Under the pieces are notes generated by a model, which did not search any database, had not been told where the DNA came from, and saw only the letters and a list, made by a program, of their open reading frames with translations. From an uncultured Porphyromonas sp. (lineage in GTDB: Bacteria > Bacteroidota > Bacteroidia > Bacteroidales > Porphyromonadaceae): DNA of 34,872 nt. Shown here piece by piece: positions 8,687 through 16,399 of this stretch (position 1 is the first letter of the stretch; each line of letters opens with the position of its first letter). The stretch lies in assembly GCA_900539155.1 (NCBI GenBank), contig UQBE01000019.1, positions 1 to 34,872 on the forward strand, written 5' to 3'. Made by a program: the position numbers and the translations under genes.

Positions 8687-9748
8687 TCACTTCTTGTCGA
8701 GCGTCTCCTGCCAGTGCCAAGCACGTCGCAGGCTCTCCTCGATAGGTATCTCAGCGTGCCACTGGAGCTCCTGCTCGCCGTAGCTCGTGTCGGCCCATAT
8801 TTGCTCTATGTCGCCCGCTCTGCGGTCGCCCATACGGTATGGCACCTTGCGCCCCGTGGCGCGCTCGAAGGCCTGTATCAGCTCCAAGACGCTCAGCCCA
8901 CGCCCCATGCCTACATTATATATATAGTGAGCAGGAGTCGCTGCCTCTACATCGCTACGATGCAGACGTCGTAGAGCCGCTAGATGAGCCTGCGCTAGGT
9001 CCATCACATCAATGTAGTCACGGATGCAGGTACCGTCTGGCGTGTTGTAGTCATTGCCGAATACGACTAGCTCCTTGCGAAGCCCTGCCACCGTTTGGGT
9101 CAGGAATGGGATAAGGTTTTGCGGTGTACCCACAGGCTCCTCACCAATGAGTGCTGAGGGGTGCGCTCCGATAGGGTTAAAGTATCGTAGTATGACCGCT
9201 TGTAGCGGCATACCACTACGTACGGAGTCTATGATGATATCCTCGTTGATGCGCTTCGTATTGCCATAAGGCGAGGTAGCATCTTGACGGGGTGCCGACT
9301 CGGTGATAGGCAGGTGCTCAGCCGTGGGCTGTCCGTAGACCGTACAGGAGGAGGAGAAGACCAGGTGCTGCACACCATACTGCTCCATGCAGCGTAGGAG
9401 CGTGATGAGCGAGTTGATATTGTTGTCGTAGTAGCGTAGTGGCTGCTCGACTGACTCGCCGACTGCCTTGTGCGCTGCAAAGTGGATGACTCCCTCTATC
9501 TCTCCCCTATGATGCTCGAAGACTTTACCCATAGCGGCTGCATCGGTGCAGTCCACCTCGTAAAAAGTTGGTCGTGTCGAGGTAATCTGTGCAATCGCAT
9601 CAACCACCTCACGACGTGAGTTCGATAGGTTGTCCACAAGGATGACATCGTATCCCGCCTCCTGCAGGACTACCGCAGTGTGGGAGGCTATGTAACCACA
9701 GCCACCAGTTAGGAGGATAGTCCTCTGGGTATGTTTATGCATCGGCAT
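8687..9748 (-). CDS. galE: UDP-glucose 4-epimerase
   Basis: It interconverts UDP-glucose and UDP-galactose (and possibly the N-acetyl forms) for surface glycans. It is a short-chain dehydrogenase with the NAD-binding motif TGGCGYIASH at residues 14-23. The catalytic Ser and the YGNTK (YxxxK) motif lie in its middle part. The motif is usually GYIGSH; here an Ala replaces the third Gly, a mild change. Length 353. A second start at 9742 is possible. A TACCTTTG promoter box lies 63 bases upstream, past which the repeat-rich gap begins. Confidence 0.95.
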   Translation of the reverse strand: MPMHKHTQRTILLTGGCGYIASHTAVVLQEAGYDVILVDNLSNSRREVVDAIAQITSTRPTFYEVDCTDAAAMGKVFEHHRGEIEGVIHFAAHKAVGESVEQPLRYYDNNINSLITLLRCMEQYGVQHLVFSSSCTVYGQPTAEHLPITESAPRQDATSPYGNTKRINEDIIIDSVRSGMPLQAVILRYFNPIGAHPSALIGEEPVGTPQNLIPFLTQTVAGLRKELVVFGNDYNTPDGTCIRDYIDVMDLAQAHLAALRRLHRSDVEAATPAHYIYNVGMGRGLSVLELIQAFERATGRKVPYRMGDRRAGDIEQIWADTSYGEQELQWHAEIPIEESLRRAWHWQETLDKK

Positions 9749-9810
9749 AGTCTCGTGCTATTCAAATCAGTTGTTAAGGCATACGAAGCCGTGGCTTTGC
9801 CTCCTATCTG

Positions 9811-9818
9811 CAAAGGTA
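9811..9818 (-). promoter_or_regulatory. Promoter -7 box of galE (TACCTTTG)
   Basis: On the minus strand TACCTTTG matches the Bacteroidota -7 consensus TAnnTTTG. A transcript would begin near 9804, giving a leader of about 55 bases before galE. I did not find a well-spaced -33 TTG. Confidence 0.6.
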
Positions 9819-9858
9819 ACGAAATTTGTCGTGAGACGGACCGCCTTTGCCAAGACAC

Positions 9859-9936
9859 CAGGGCTGACGCATTATAATTGCTCTATCAGGAGCTACACAT
9901 AGCGACAAGCGAGGAGTAGATGAACTCATTATATAA
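9859..9936 (+). repeat. Element A copy 1, right end missing
   Basis: It opens with AGGGCTGACGCATTATAAT and follows the A3 copy (16297-16399) closely through GAGCTACACAT and the ATTATATAA near the right end. The expected closing TGCGTCAGCCC is absent. In its place the sequence passes straight into the 29-bp hairpin at 9937-9965. Confidence 0.75.
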
Positions 9937-9965
9937 TGAGACTATTGACTCTTGCAACAGTCTCA
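9937..9965 (+). repeat. Solo 29-bp hairpin from element B (B2)
   Basis: The arms TGAGACTATTG (9937-9947) and CAACAGTCTCA (9955-9965) pair with one mismatch. The 29 bases match the right end of element B1 (432-460) at 26 positions in the same orientation. No B interior accompanies it. Confidence 0.75.
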
Positions 9966-9983
9966 CAATGTGTTCCCCCCGCC

Positions 9984-10011
9984 CTCTAACCTCTAACCTC
10001 TAATCTCTAAT
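9984..10011 (+). repeat. Heptanucleotide tandem repeat, four copies
   Basis: There are four tandem copies of CTCTAAC/CTCTAAT. The unit is 7 bp, so it could change length by slippage. It is intergenic, in no reading frame that I credit. Confidence 0.8.
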
Positions 10012-10031
10012 TACCCTCCTTTTTCGAATAT

Positions 10032-10218
10032 CCACGTGGAAAATCTCAAATCTCCACGTGGATATTTTTTATTTTCCACGTGGGCGTCAAACAATTCCTC
10101 CGAAGTTTCATTTGATTCCTCCGAAGAATTTTTTCTTCCCCACGTGGAAAATAAAAATTCTCCACGTGGGGATTTCGAAATATCCACGTGGAAATCACTT
10201 TTCTCCGACACAGCACCG
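10032..10218. repeat. Palindrome array 3 (CCACGTGG type), 22-bp pitch
   Basis: CCACGTGG occurs six times, starting at 10032, 10054, 10076, 10140, 10162 and 10184. The gaps are 22, 22, 64, 22 and 22, so the set is symmetric about 10111.5. The middle is filled by two TTC-CTCC-GAA words (10095-10104 and 10116-10125). Eight word centres therefore follow one another at 20-23 bp. A motif CAGCACCGTATCGA follows at 10205-10218, similar to one beside arrays 1 and 2. The role is unknown. Confidence 0.85.
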
Positions 10219-10278
10219 TATCGATATATAGTCGGGCCTAAAATATTGTAACAAGTCGGCGGTTGGTTTGCCCAGCTA

Positions 10279-10386
10279 GGGGGTGACGCATCATAATTGC
10301 TTTTTCAGAAACTACACATTAGCGACAAATGAAGAAAGAATAGAGAGGTTGATGAGCTCATTCTATATAATAATGCGTCAGCCCTG
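10279..10386 (+). mobile_element. Element A copy 2 (complete, about 108 bp)
   Basis: This is a non-coding element with inverted ends. The left end reads GGGGGTGACGCATCATAAT and the right ATAATAATGCGTCAGCCC. The interior shares ACTACACAT and AGCGACAA with the other copies. I see no convincing target duplication. It ends about 90 bases before the ruvB promoter box. Confidence 0.75.
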
Positions 10387-10471
10387 GGAAGAACTCTAGA
10401 AAGAGCTACATCTTTGTTAGACTTTTCTTCTTACGGCAGGGCGGAGGGGGTGGGGCTATGACCTTTTTCGC

Positions 10472-10479
10472 TAACTTTG
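10472..10479 (+). promoter_or_regulatory. Promoter -7 box of ruvB (TAACTTTG)
   Basis: TAACTTTG matches TAnnTTTG and stops only 7 bases before the ruvB ATG at 10487. Transcription would begin at or next to the start codon, so the mRNA may be leaderless. No -33 TTG is seen at the usual spacing. Confidence 0.5.
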
Positions 10480-10486
10480 CTGACGT

Positions 10487-11533
10487 ATGAACGGAGATCC
10501 ATTTGATATACGCGAGGAGCGTACGCCCCCGCAGAGTTTGTCTGACCTGCAGCAGGAGGAGCAGTTGCGCCCCTCCTACTTCGACAGCTTCCGAGGTCAG
10601 GGGCATGTTGTGGACAATCTGAAGGTCTTCGTCGAGGCGGCTCGTCGCCGTGACGAAGCACTCGACCACGTCCTCCTCTATGGTCCTCCAGGACTGGGCA
10701 AGACGACTCTCTCGCACATCATCTCGCACGAGTTAGGGGTCGGCATGAAGATTACTTCGGGGCCTGTCTTGGAGAAGGCGGGAGACTTAGCGGGATTGCT
10801 CACTTCGCTAGAGCCTCGTGACGTGCTTTTTATCGATGAGATCCATCGTCTGAGCCATACCGTGGAGGAGTATCTCTACTCGGCTATGGAGGACTTTCGG
10901 ATTGATCTCATGATTGACAAAGGGCCAGGAGCGCGCTCCATACAGATTGACCTCAACCCCTTTACACTAGTGGGGGCAACCACGCGTAGTGGTCTGCTGA
11001 CGGCTCCGCTACGGGACCGCTTTGGCATCAACCTACACCTAGAGTACTACGACGTGGATACGCTCACAGACATCGTACTGCGCTCAGCTCGCATACTAGA
11101 GGTGCCATGCGAGGAGGAGGCCGCTCGGGGCATCGCCCTGCGTAGTCGTGGCACGCCTCGTATCGCCAATGCCCTCCTGAAGCGGGTGCGAGACTTTGCA
11201 CAGGTCAAGGGCAACGGGGTGATCGATAGCGATATTACGACGGTGGCGCTCGAAGCGCTGCACATAGATAAGCATGGACTGGATCATACGGATCACAAGC
11301 TGCTGAAGACCATCATCGACAAGTTTGACGGAGGACCCGTCGGGCTGACCACCATAGCCACGGCGATGGGCGAGGACCCAGGCACGATCGAGGAGGTGTA
11401 TGAGCCGTTTCTCATTCAGGAGGGCTTCATACAGCGTACCCGTACGGGACGACAGGCGACACGCTTGGCGTATGCTCACTTGGGACGTGCCTATCGACAG
11501 GATTTGCCTCCAGAGGCGTCCCTTTTTGACTAA
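10487..11533 (+). CDS. ruvB: Holliday junction branch migration helicase RuvB
   Basis: This AAA+ motor drives branch migration of Holliday junctions together with RuvA. The N-terminal RPSYFDSFRGQ is typical of RuvB. Walker A GPPGLGKT is at 66-73, Walker B DEIH at 117-120, and the GATTRSGLLTAPLRDRF sensor region lies near 165-180. The C-terminal winged helix contains GGPVGLTTIA and the closing TRTGRQATRLA. The 348-residue length is normal. It starts the plus-strand group with xseA 24 bases downstream. ruvA and ruvC are not nearby. Confidence 0.98.
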   Translation: MNGDPFDIREERTPPQSLSDLQQEEQLRPSYFDSFRGQGHVVDNLKVFVEAARRRDEALDHVLLYGPPGLGKTTLSHIISHELGVGMKITSGPVLEKAGDLAGLLTSLEPRDVLFIDEIHRLSHTVEEYLYSAMEDFRIDLMIDKGPGARSIQIDLNPFTLVGATTRSGLLTAPLRDRFGINLHLEYYDVDTLTDIVLRSARILEVPCEEEAARGIALRSRGTPRIANALLKRVRDFAQVKGNGVIDSDITTVALEALHIDKHGLDHTDHKLLKTIIDKFDGGPVGLTTIATAMGEDPGTIEEVYEPFLIQEGFIQRTRTGRQATRLAYAHLGRAYRQDLPPEASLFD

Positions 11534-11557
11534 CTAAAAGCCGTTTCCTCCTGCGCG

Positions 11558-13057
11558 ATGTCCTCACTAGAGATACCAGCCTCAAACTTCGTAACCAAGC
11601 GGTACACGCTGACCGAGCTACTGAGCTCGTTGCAGCGCTGCATTGATCGCTATTACAATCGGCTCTACTACGTGACGGGCGAGGTGAGTGGCTACCGTGG
11701 ACGCAGTCAGCGGGGGCATTGCTACTTTAACCTAATAGATAAAGTGTCGGACCCGCTGCACCCAGAGGCGGGTGGGGGAGAGCTATCGGCGCAAATCTCG
11801 GCCGTGATATGGGCTAGTCGCTACAATCAGATCGCTCAGCACTTCCAGCTGGTGACGGGGCAGCCGCTCACGGACGGGATCAAGATATTGGCGCTCGTGG
11901 AGCTCAAGTATGATCCACGCTACGGGCTGCAACTAGACATACAGGACATCGATCCGAGCTACACACTGGGAGAGGTGGCACGACAGCGACGTGAGACGCT
12001 CCAGCTCCTAGAGCGTATGGGGCTGATGGAGCGCAACAAGCAGCACCCGATGCCGAGACCTTTGCGACGCATCGCCATCATCTCCTCACCTACGGCTGCT
12101 GGTTATCAAGACTTCACGAGGCATCTGGAGGAGAGTGCGGTAGCTCCTTTTATAGAGAAAGCGCTCTTTCGAGCCACGATGCAGGGCAAGAGTGCGCCGC
12201 AGTCTATCGTTGCAGCACTCGAAAGGGTGCGCCAGCACGAGACGCTCTTTGACCTTGTGGTCATCATACGAGGCGGGGGTGCTACGGCTGATTTGGGCAC
12301 CTTCGATGACTTTGCCGTGGCGCGTGCTGTGGCGGAGTTTTCGCTCCCTGTCTGGAGCGGCATTGGGCACGATCGGGACGAGAGCGTCGTGGACTTAGTT
12401 TCGCATAGAGCCTTCAAAACCCCTACGGCAGTGGCTACCGCTATCATCGATGCTTGGTGCGCAGAGTACACGCTCCTCGAGGAGGCGCATCAGCGACTGG
12501 AGCGCGCTTGGCGGGAGGCGAGACAGACGGCGCAGATGGGGCTAGAGCATTTGGCTCAATTGTTAAGACAGACCACGCTAGAGCAGCTACACCGTGAGGA
12601 GCGCCAGATGCTCTTACTACGTGAGCAGCTCTCCGTCTCTCCTCGTACGTTACTGCGCAATCAGCACACGCTACTGGAGACACAGCGGGAGCGCCTTGCA
12701 GGTGCAGCTCGCTATCTGCCGATGCGCTATCAGCTACAGTGGAATACGCTCTTGACGCAGTTCAAGCATCGCTATGCGAGTTACCTCGTGGCTCAGCTCA
12801 ACGAGTGGCAAGCTAGACAGCAGAGCCTGCAGGAGCAGCGCAAGATTACGACCACACAACGCACGCAGATAGAGCATCTGGCGCAGATCATCCGAGCGAT
12901 GGACCCGCAGACGGTCCTGCAGCGAGGCTACGCTATTGTGCACCACAAGGGTGAGCTGGTCAAAAGCCCCTCGCAGCTTCGTGAGGGCGACGACATAGAG
13001 CTTCGCCTAGCTGAGGGTACGCTCTCGGCTACGCTAAGCCAATTGAAAGAATCATAA
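11558..13057 (+). CDS. xseA: Exodeoxyribonuclease VII large subunit
   Basis: This is the catalytic subunit of the single-strand exonuclease that works in repair. It has an N-terminal OB fold (YTLTELLSSLQRCID through GHCYFNLID, about residues 16-66). The nuclease core follows, with IAIISSPTAAGYQDF, VVIIRGGGATADL and SGIGHDRDESVVD. A long coiled-coil region spans about 310-450, and the C-terminal segment has the VLQRGYAIVHHKG motif. Length 499. The small subunit gene xseB, often next to xseA, is absent: the next start is 18 bases on and belongs to another family. Confidence 0.97.
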   Translation: MSSLEIPASNFVTKRYTLTELLSSLQRCIDRYYNRLYYVTGEVSGYRGRSQRGHCYFNLIDKVSDPLHPEAGGGELSAQISAVIWASRYNQIAQHFQLVTGQPLTDGIKILALVELKYDPRYGLQLDIQDIDPSYTLGEVARQRRETLQLLERMGLMERNKQHPMPRPLRRIAIISSPTAAGYQDFTRHLEESAVAPFIEKALFRATMQGKSAPQSIVAALERVRQHETLFDLVVIIRGGGATADLGTFDDFAVARAVAEFSLPVWSGIGHDRDESVVDLVSHRAFKTPTAVATAIIDAWCAEYTLLEEAHQRLERAWREARQTAQMGLEHLAQLLRQTTLEQLHREERQMLLLREQLSVSPRTLLRNQHTLLETQRERLAGAARYLPMRYQLQWNTLLTQFKHRYASYLVAQLNEWQARQQSLQEQRKITTTQRTQIEHLAQIIRAMDPQTVLQRGYAIVHHKGELVKSPSQLREGDDIELRLAEGTLSATLSQLKES

Positions 13058-13075
13058 AAAAAGCATTCATAGATC

Positions 13076-14557
13076 ATGAAAAAGACCTTTAACTATACAC
13101 TTTACGGTGCATTACTTCTGCTCCTCGTGGGGAGCCTGTCGGCTTGCCGTGTCAAGCAGCAGGCACAGCCGAGTGGCGTGTCGACGCTTGCTGTCGTAGG
13201 ACTCAATGATATCCATGCCAACATCGATCAGTTGCCCCGTATCGCCTTTATGGTCGATAGTATGCGGGCGATCTATCCCAACCTGCTCTTGCTAGCTGCG
13301 GGAGACCTACAGACGGGCAACCCGATCAATGACAACTTCCAGCCGAAGGGGCTACCGATCATTGAGCTGATGAATGAGATGCGCTTTGACGCTTCGGCTC
13401 TGGGTAATCATGAGTTTGACCTCGGGCAGCACGGGCTGGGAGACATTTCGCATCGGGCGAAGTTCCCCTTCCTCTCGGCCAATGTCTTTCCCTCGCCCTC
13501 CTATGGCATTGCGCTGAAGCCCTACAAGATCTTCACGATGCCTGACGGTACGCGGGTCTCTGTCGTGGGGCTACTTCAGCTGGGCGAGTTGGGCATTCCC
13601 GATTCGCACCCGAAGAATGTACGGGGTGTAGCTTTCACCCAGCCACTCGAGGAGATTAAGAACTACCGCTACTTGGCGGGTTGCTCGGATCTGCAGATAG
13701 CTGTGACGCATATTGGCGTCCAGGAGGATACAATACTGGCGCGGGTGGCTCCCTACCTAGATCTCATCGTGGGCGGACACTCGCACACGCTGATAGAGCA
13801 CCCGAACGACTTGCACTCGTCCGTTCCCATCGTGCAGTCTGGCTACAAGGCGCACTACATCTCCCTCGCACTGATACGACATAGAGGTGGGCAGGTGCTC
13901 TCGCACCAAGAAATGCTCCTCCCGGCCGACCCGCACGCTGGTGGGGTCAATGAGAAGATGCAGCGTATGGTGGAGGGCTACAATGCTAACCCGCTCTTTG
14001 CCGAAGTGGTGACGACCAATCCGAAGCCTATCCAAGACAAATACACGCTGGGAGCTATCTTTGCTGATGCGCAGCGCTGGTATAGCCATGCGGACTTTGC
14101 GATGCAAAACCCGGGCGGCGTACGTATCGGTGAATTGCCCCAGGGCAATATTACGCTCAAAGACATCCTTCGTCTAGATCCCTTTGGCAATGAGCTGACC
14201 GTGCTCACGATGACGGGGCGACAGCTCAAGGAGTTCTTCATCCATGCCTGGACGACCGACAGCAATACGCCAGCTCACACGTCGGGGCTACGGGTGGACT
14301 ACCAGCTTGACGACACGGGTGTACTGCTCGACTGTACCATCTATCCCGCTGGTAGCGACACACCAATCGATCCCGACAAGCTCTACACGCTAGCCACGAG
14401 CTCTTACGTGCAGGCGGCCTACACCTATCATACTGCGGCTCCTGACAAGAACCAAGGCATCACGACAGCCGAGGTGATCGTCCAGTACCTCAAGTCACTT
14501 CCTGAGATGCCCCAGGTGGACTACAAGAGTCGCTACAACATCCGCGTGACCCGCTAA
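13076..14557 (+). CDS. 5'-nucleotidase / metallophosphatase lipoprotein (UshA-like)
   Basis: This is a 493-residue lipoprotein with lipobox LSAC and lipidated Cys24. The N-terminal calcineurin-like domain shows LNDIHAN, AAGDLQTGNP, LGNHEFDLG, VTHIG and VGGHSHTLI, the two-metal site of the UshA/5'-nucleotidase family. The C-terminal substrate domain shows NPGGVRIG and DPFGNELTVLTMTG. It probably takes phosphate off extracellular or periplasmic nucleotides. The substrate cannot be read from sequence. The first motif has Ala where UshA proteins usually have Gly. It begins 18 bases after xseA, so it is probably cotranscribed, and ends at a shared convergent terminator. Confidence 0.93.
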   Translation: MKKTFNYTLYGALLLLLVGSLSACRVKQQAQPSGVSTLAVVGLNDIHANIDQLPRIAFMVDSMRAIYPNLLLLAAGDLQTGNPINDNFQPKGLPIIELMNEMRFDASALGNHEFDLGQHGLGDISHRAKFPFLSANVFPSPSYGIALKPYKIFTMPDGTRVSVVGLLQLGELGIPDSHPKNVRGVAFTQPLEEIKNYRYLAGCSDLQIAVTHIGVQEDTILARVAPYLDLIVGGHSHTLIEHPNDLHSSVPIVQSGYKAHYISLALIRHRGGQVLSHQEMLLPADPHAGGVNEKMQRMVEGYNANPLFAEVVTTNPKPIQDKYTLGAIFADAQRWYSHADFAMQNPGGVRIGELPQGNITLKDILRLDPFGNELTVLTMTGRQLKEFFIHAWTTDSNTPAHTSGLRVDYQLDDTGVLLDCTIYPAGSDTPIDPDKLYTLATSSYVQAAYTYHTAAPDKNQGITTAEVIVQYLKSLPEMPQVDYKSRYNIRVTR

Positions 14558-14601
14558 GGAAATTACTCATCATACCCCCGCGCCTCTACTGGCAAGACAA
14601 G

Positions 14602-14643
14602 AGGAGACTCAACCGCTTCGAGCTGCGATTGAGTCTCCTTTTT
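14602..14643 (+). terminator. Terminator between convergent genes
   Basis: An 11-bp stem pairs 14602-14612 with 14629-14639 (GGAGACTCAA with TTGAGTCTCC), followed by TTTTT on the plus strand. It ends the ruvB - xseA - nucleotidase transcript. The T-run is on the plus side only, so it is less likely to stop the minus-strand transcript. Confidence 0.85.
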
Positions 14644-14678
14644 CTAGATTTCGTTCCAAGTAAACGAACCTATAAGCC

Positions 14679-14936
14679 CTACTTTGTCAAGTCAAGCGGA
14701 GGCTGTCCGACGGCTTGGCGTAGCGTGTTAACCAGTAGTGCTAAGTCCACACCGCCCATCTGAGCTGCGAGCTTGAGCGGAGTACGAGGTGCCACAGTCT
14801 TGCGCAGTATCGGATTAGTCAGATTTCTATACCGATCCGAAAGCGATACAAGCGTATCAATGAGCTCTGGGTAGCGGTCCAGCATCGCCCCGACTTTGGT
14901 CTCAGGGGTGATGAATAGAGGTGTCGGATCAGTCAT
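14679..14936 (-). CDS. DUF1858 domain protein
   Basis: This small cytoplasmic protein of 85 residues fits the DUF1858 family, which resembles the N-terminal segment of ScdA/RIC-type proteins. It opens with an FITPETKVGAMLDRYPELI helix. The region LILRKTVAPRTPLKLAAQ (here NPILRKTVAPRTPLKLAAQM) is the second conserved block. The conserved Cys pair known in some members is not present. Its start overlaps the end of the DUF438 gene by 8 bases, so the two are coupled and probably act together, perhaps in nitric oxide or oxygen stress. That role is inferred from the hemerythrin partner. Confidence 0.85.
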   Translation of the reverse strand: MTDPTPLFITPETKVGAMLDRYPELIDTLVSLSDRYRNLTNPILRKTVAPRTPLKLAAQMGGVDLALLVNTLRQAVGQPPLDLTK

Positions 14937-16167
14937 AATTCAGAAGAGTCCTAGAGCCCTCCAGTTGCCGTAGCTCAGTAATATCCTGAGAGCACTCGAC
15001 GACCCCTAGATAGTTACCCTCTGGATCACGTACAGCCGTGTACTCTATATAGATAAATCGCCCACGGAAGTTGCCAATCCAAAACTTAGCACAGTTCTGG
15101 CGGCCACTCTTGAAGTCCGCAAGGATAGTCTCTACGACATGGACACTTTCGGGCGGATGACACATACGCACATCTCTACCGATAATGGATCTATTGCGAG
15201 CGAAGACTCGCTTGGGGCTGTGAGAGTAAAAGCGCACCTTGTCGTCCTTGTCCACAAAGGTGATGTCTATCGGGAGGTGGATGAGTAGAGCCTCTAGCTC
15301 CGCTACACTAAAGGCACCAGTGGACAGTCGTATAGCATCATGGCTCTCGTACTGAAAGTGCAGGTTGTCTGCCTCCACGTCTGGTTTCCATACAGTCTGT
15401 GGGTCATACAGGCAGTATCCAAACTCAGGGGTCTCCTGATAGATGTGATACCACTCAGCCTCCGACAGTAGGTCCAGTGTCATGGGGAAGAGGATCATCT
15501 CCTCTTTGGTGATCATACTGTCCAGCATCTCCACTGCGGGGTCAAAGGTCTCCACGATGTGAGCTCTCAGAGATGCCATATCTAAAGTCTCCCCAGAGAG
15601 TACTGCTATGGCACTCTTGAGTAGCTTCCTAATCTCATCGTGCTTGCCCCACATGACTACAGGGGGGCCAGTCACTCCATGCTGCTCTAAGTACGGGAAG
15701 AGGAGATACTCCTTGCGCAGATAGTGTTTGTCTACATCCATCAGTCGGTTGAAGATAGATCTCAGACTTAGCAAGAGCTCCGAGAGAGGACGCTCGCAGT
15801 GCTCCTCTTTGACCTCCTTTGCCAAAGCATAGTACTCGGAGACTACTTCTCCTAGGGCTACATTCTCTGCTCTAAAGGTGTCTATGGGATGCCCCGCAGG
15901 CACCTCTTTAGCTCCACTCACATCTATAGCTCCCTCTAGGATCTCTGAGTGGTGGTCGCAAAAGAGCTGTATCTCATCTGTCGATAGTAGTCCCTGAGCT
16001 ATCAGCTCCTCCTCGACGGCGACTACCTCTTGGTAGGGAATAGCGTGGAGGAGTGTGGAGAGCTGTCGCTTGAGAGCTTCGGGTTGCTCTCCTTGATGTA
16101 AGCGCAGGAGTATCTCCTTGAGCATCGCCTTGCGCTCATCGGGTGTGTTATGTATGAATTCGCTCAT
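14929..16167 (-). CDS. DUF438 protein with hemerythrin-like and PAS domains
   Basis: The 412 residues hold three parts. The N-terminal DUF438 domain covers about 1-75. A hemerythrin-like HHE domain covers about 85-240, with HKDEIRKL-like helices (DKHYLRKEYLLFPYLEQHG, WGKHDEIRKLL and EEMILFPM) that carry the expected His and Glu iron ligands. A C-terminal PAS domain covers about 285-405. A di-iron site that binds oxygen or NO, joined to a PAS domain, points to gas or redox sensing. There is no output kinase or DNA-binding domain, so it may signal by contact or act as an enzyme. A promoter box and a 5' hairpin lie upstream. Confidence 0.88.
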   Translation of the reverse strand: MSEFIHNTPDERKAMLKEILLRLHQGEQPEALKRQLSTLLHAIPYQEVVAVEEELIAQGLLSTDEIQLFCDHHSEILEGAIDVSGAKEVPAGHPIDTFRAENVALGEVVSEYYALAKEVKEEHCERPLSELLLSLRSIFNRLMDVDKHYLRKEYLLFPYLEQHGVTGPPVVMWGKHDEIRKLLKSAIAVLSGETLDMASLRAHIVETFDPAVEMLDSMITKEEMILFPMTLDLLSEAEWYHIYQETPEFGYCLYDPQTVWKPDVEADNLHFQYESHDAIRLSTGAFSVAELEALLIHLPIDITFVDKDDKVRFYSHSPKRVFARNRSIIGRDVRMCHPPESVHVVETILADFKSGRQNCAKFWIGNFRGRFIYIEYTAVRDPEGNYLGVVECSQDITELRQLEGSRTLLNYD

Positions 16168-16210
16168 ATTTCACTGATTGTTTAAAGTGAATTTATATTA
16201 GTCTAATCAA

Positions 16211-16257
16211 GACTGGCTGGCCACCCCCTTAGGGTTAACCAGTCGTCAGCAAATGTA
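16211..16257 (-). promoter_or_regulatory. Promoter box and 5' hairpin of the DUF438 operon
   Basis: TACATTTG on the minus strand (16250-16257) fits TAnnTTTG and predicts a start near 16243. The first transcribed bases would form a hairpin with arms GACTGG/CCAGTC (16239-16244 with 16211-16216) around a GC-rich interior. The leader to the ATG is about 75 bases. The hairpin could protect the 5' end or mark an operator. Confidence 0.5.
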
Positions 16258-16296
16258 CATATTTTGGTCAGATTATAAGATATACTTCGTTTGCTC

Positions 16297-16399
16297 CTTA
16301 GGCTGACGCATTATAATCGCTCTGTCGGGAGCTACACATGAGCAACAAACGAGAGATAGGGAGGTAGATGGGTTTATTGTATATAATGCGTCAACCCTA
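16297..16399 (+). mobile_element. Element A copy 3 (complete, 103 bp)
   Basis: The inverted ends are TTAGGCTGACGCATTATA on the left and TATAATGCGTCAACCCTA on the right. The interior shares GAGCTACACAT with copy 1. TTTGCTC is found directly outside both ends (16290-16296 and 16400-16406), which reads as a 7-bp target duplication. The element codes for nothing. Confidence 0.78.

Larger units (their letters stand above)
9749..10486. other. Divergent galE-ruvB gap, repeat-filled
   Basis: These 738 bases hold no credible gene. In order they contain the galE promoter, a cut-off copy of element A, a 29-bp hairpin from element B, a 7-bp tandem repeat, palindrome array 3, a complete element A and the ruvB promoter. 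About 60% of the gap is recognisable repeat. Confidence 0.8.

Noticed and set aside
10032..10191. Plasmid-type iterons marking a replication origin
   Set aside because: The 22-bp period fits iterons, but the words are palindromes, not direct repeats with a conserved core, and no initiator gene is near.
10011..10251. Overlapping small reading frames on both strands with similar SPRG...STW peptides
   Set aside because: Both strands give the same peptide motif because the DNA is palindromic (CCACGTGG at 22-bp steps). The frames are a by-product of array 3.
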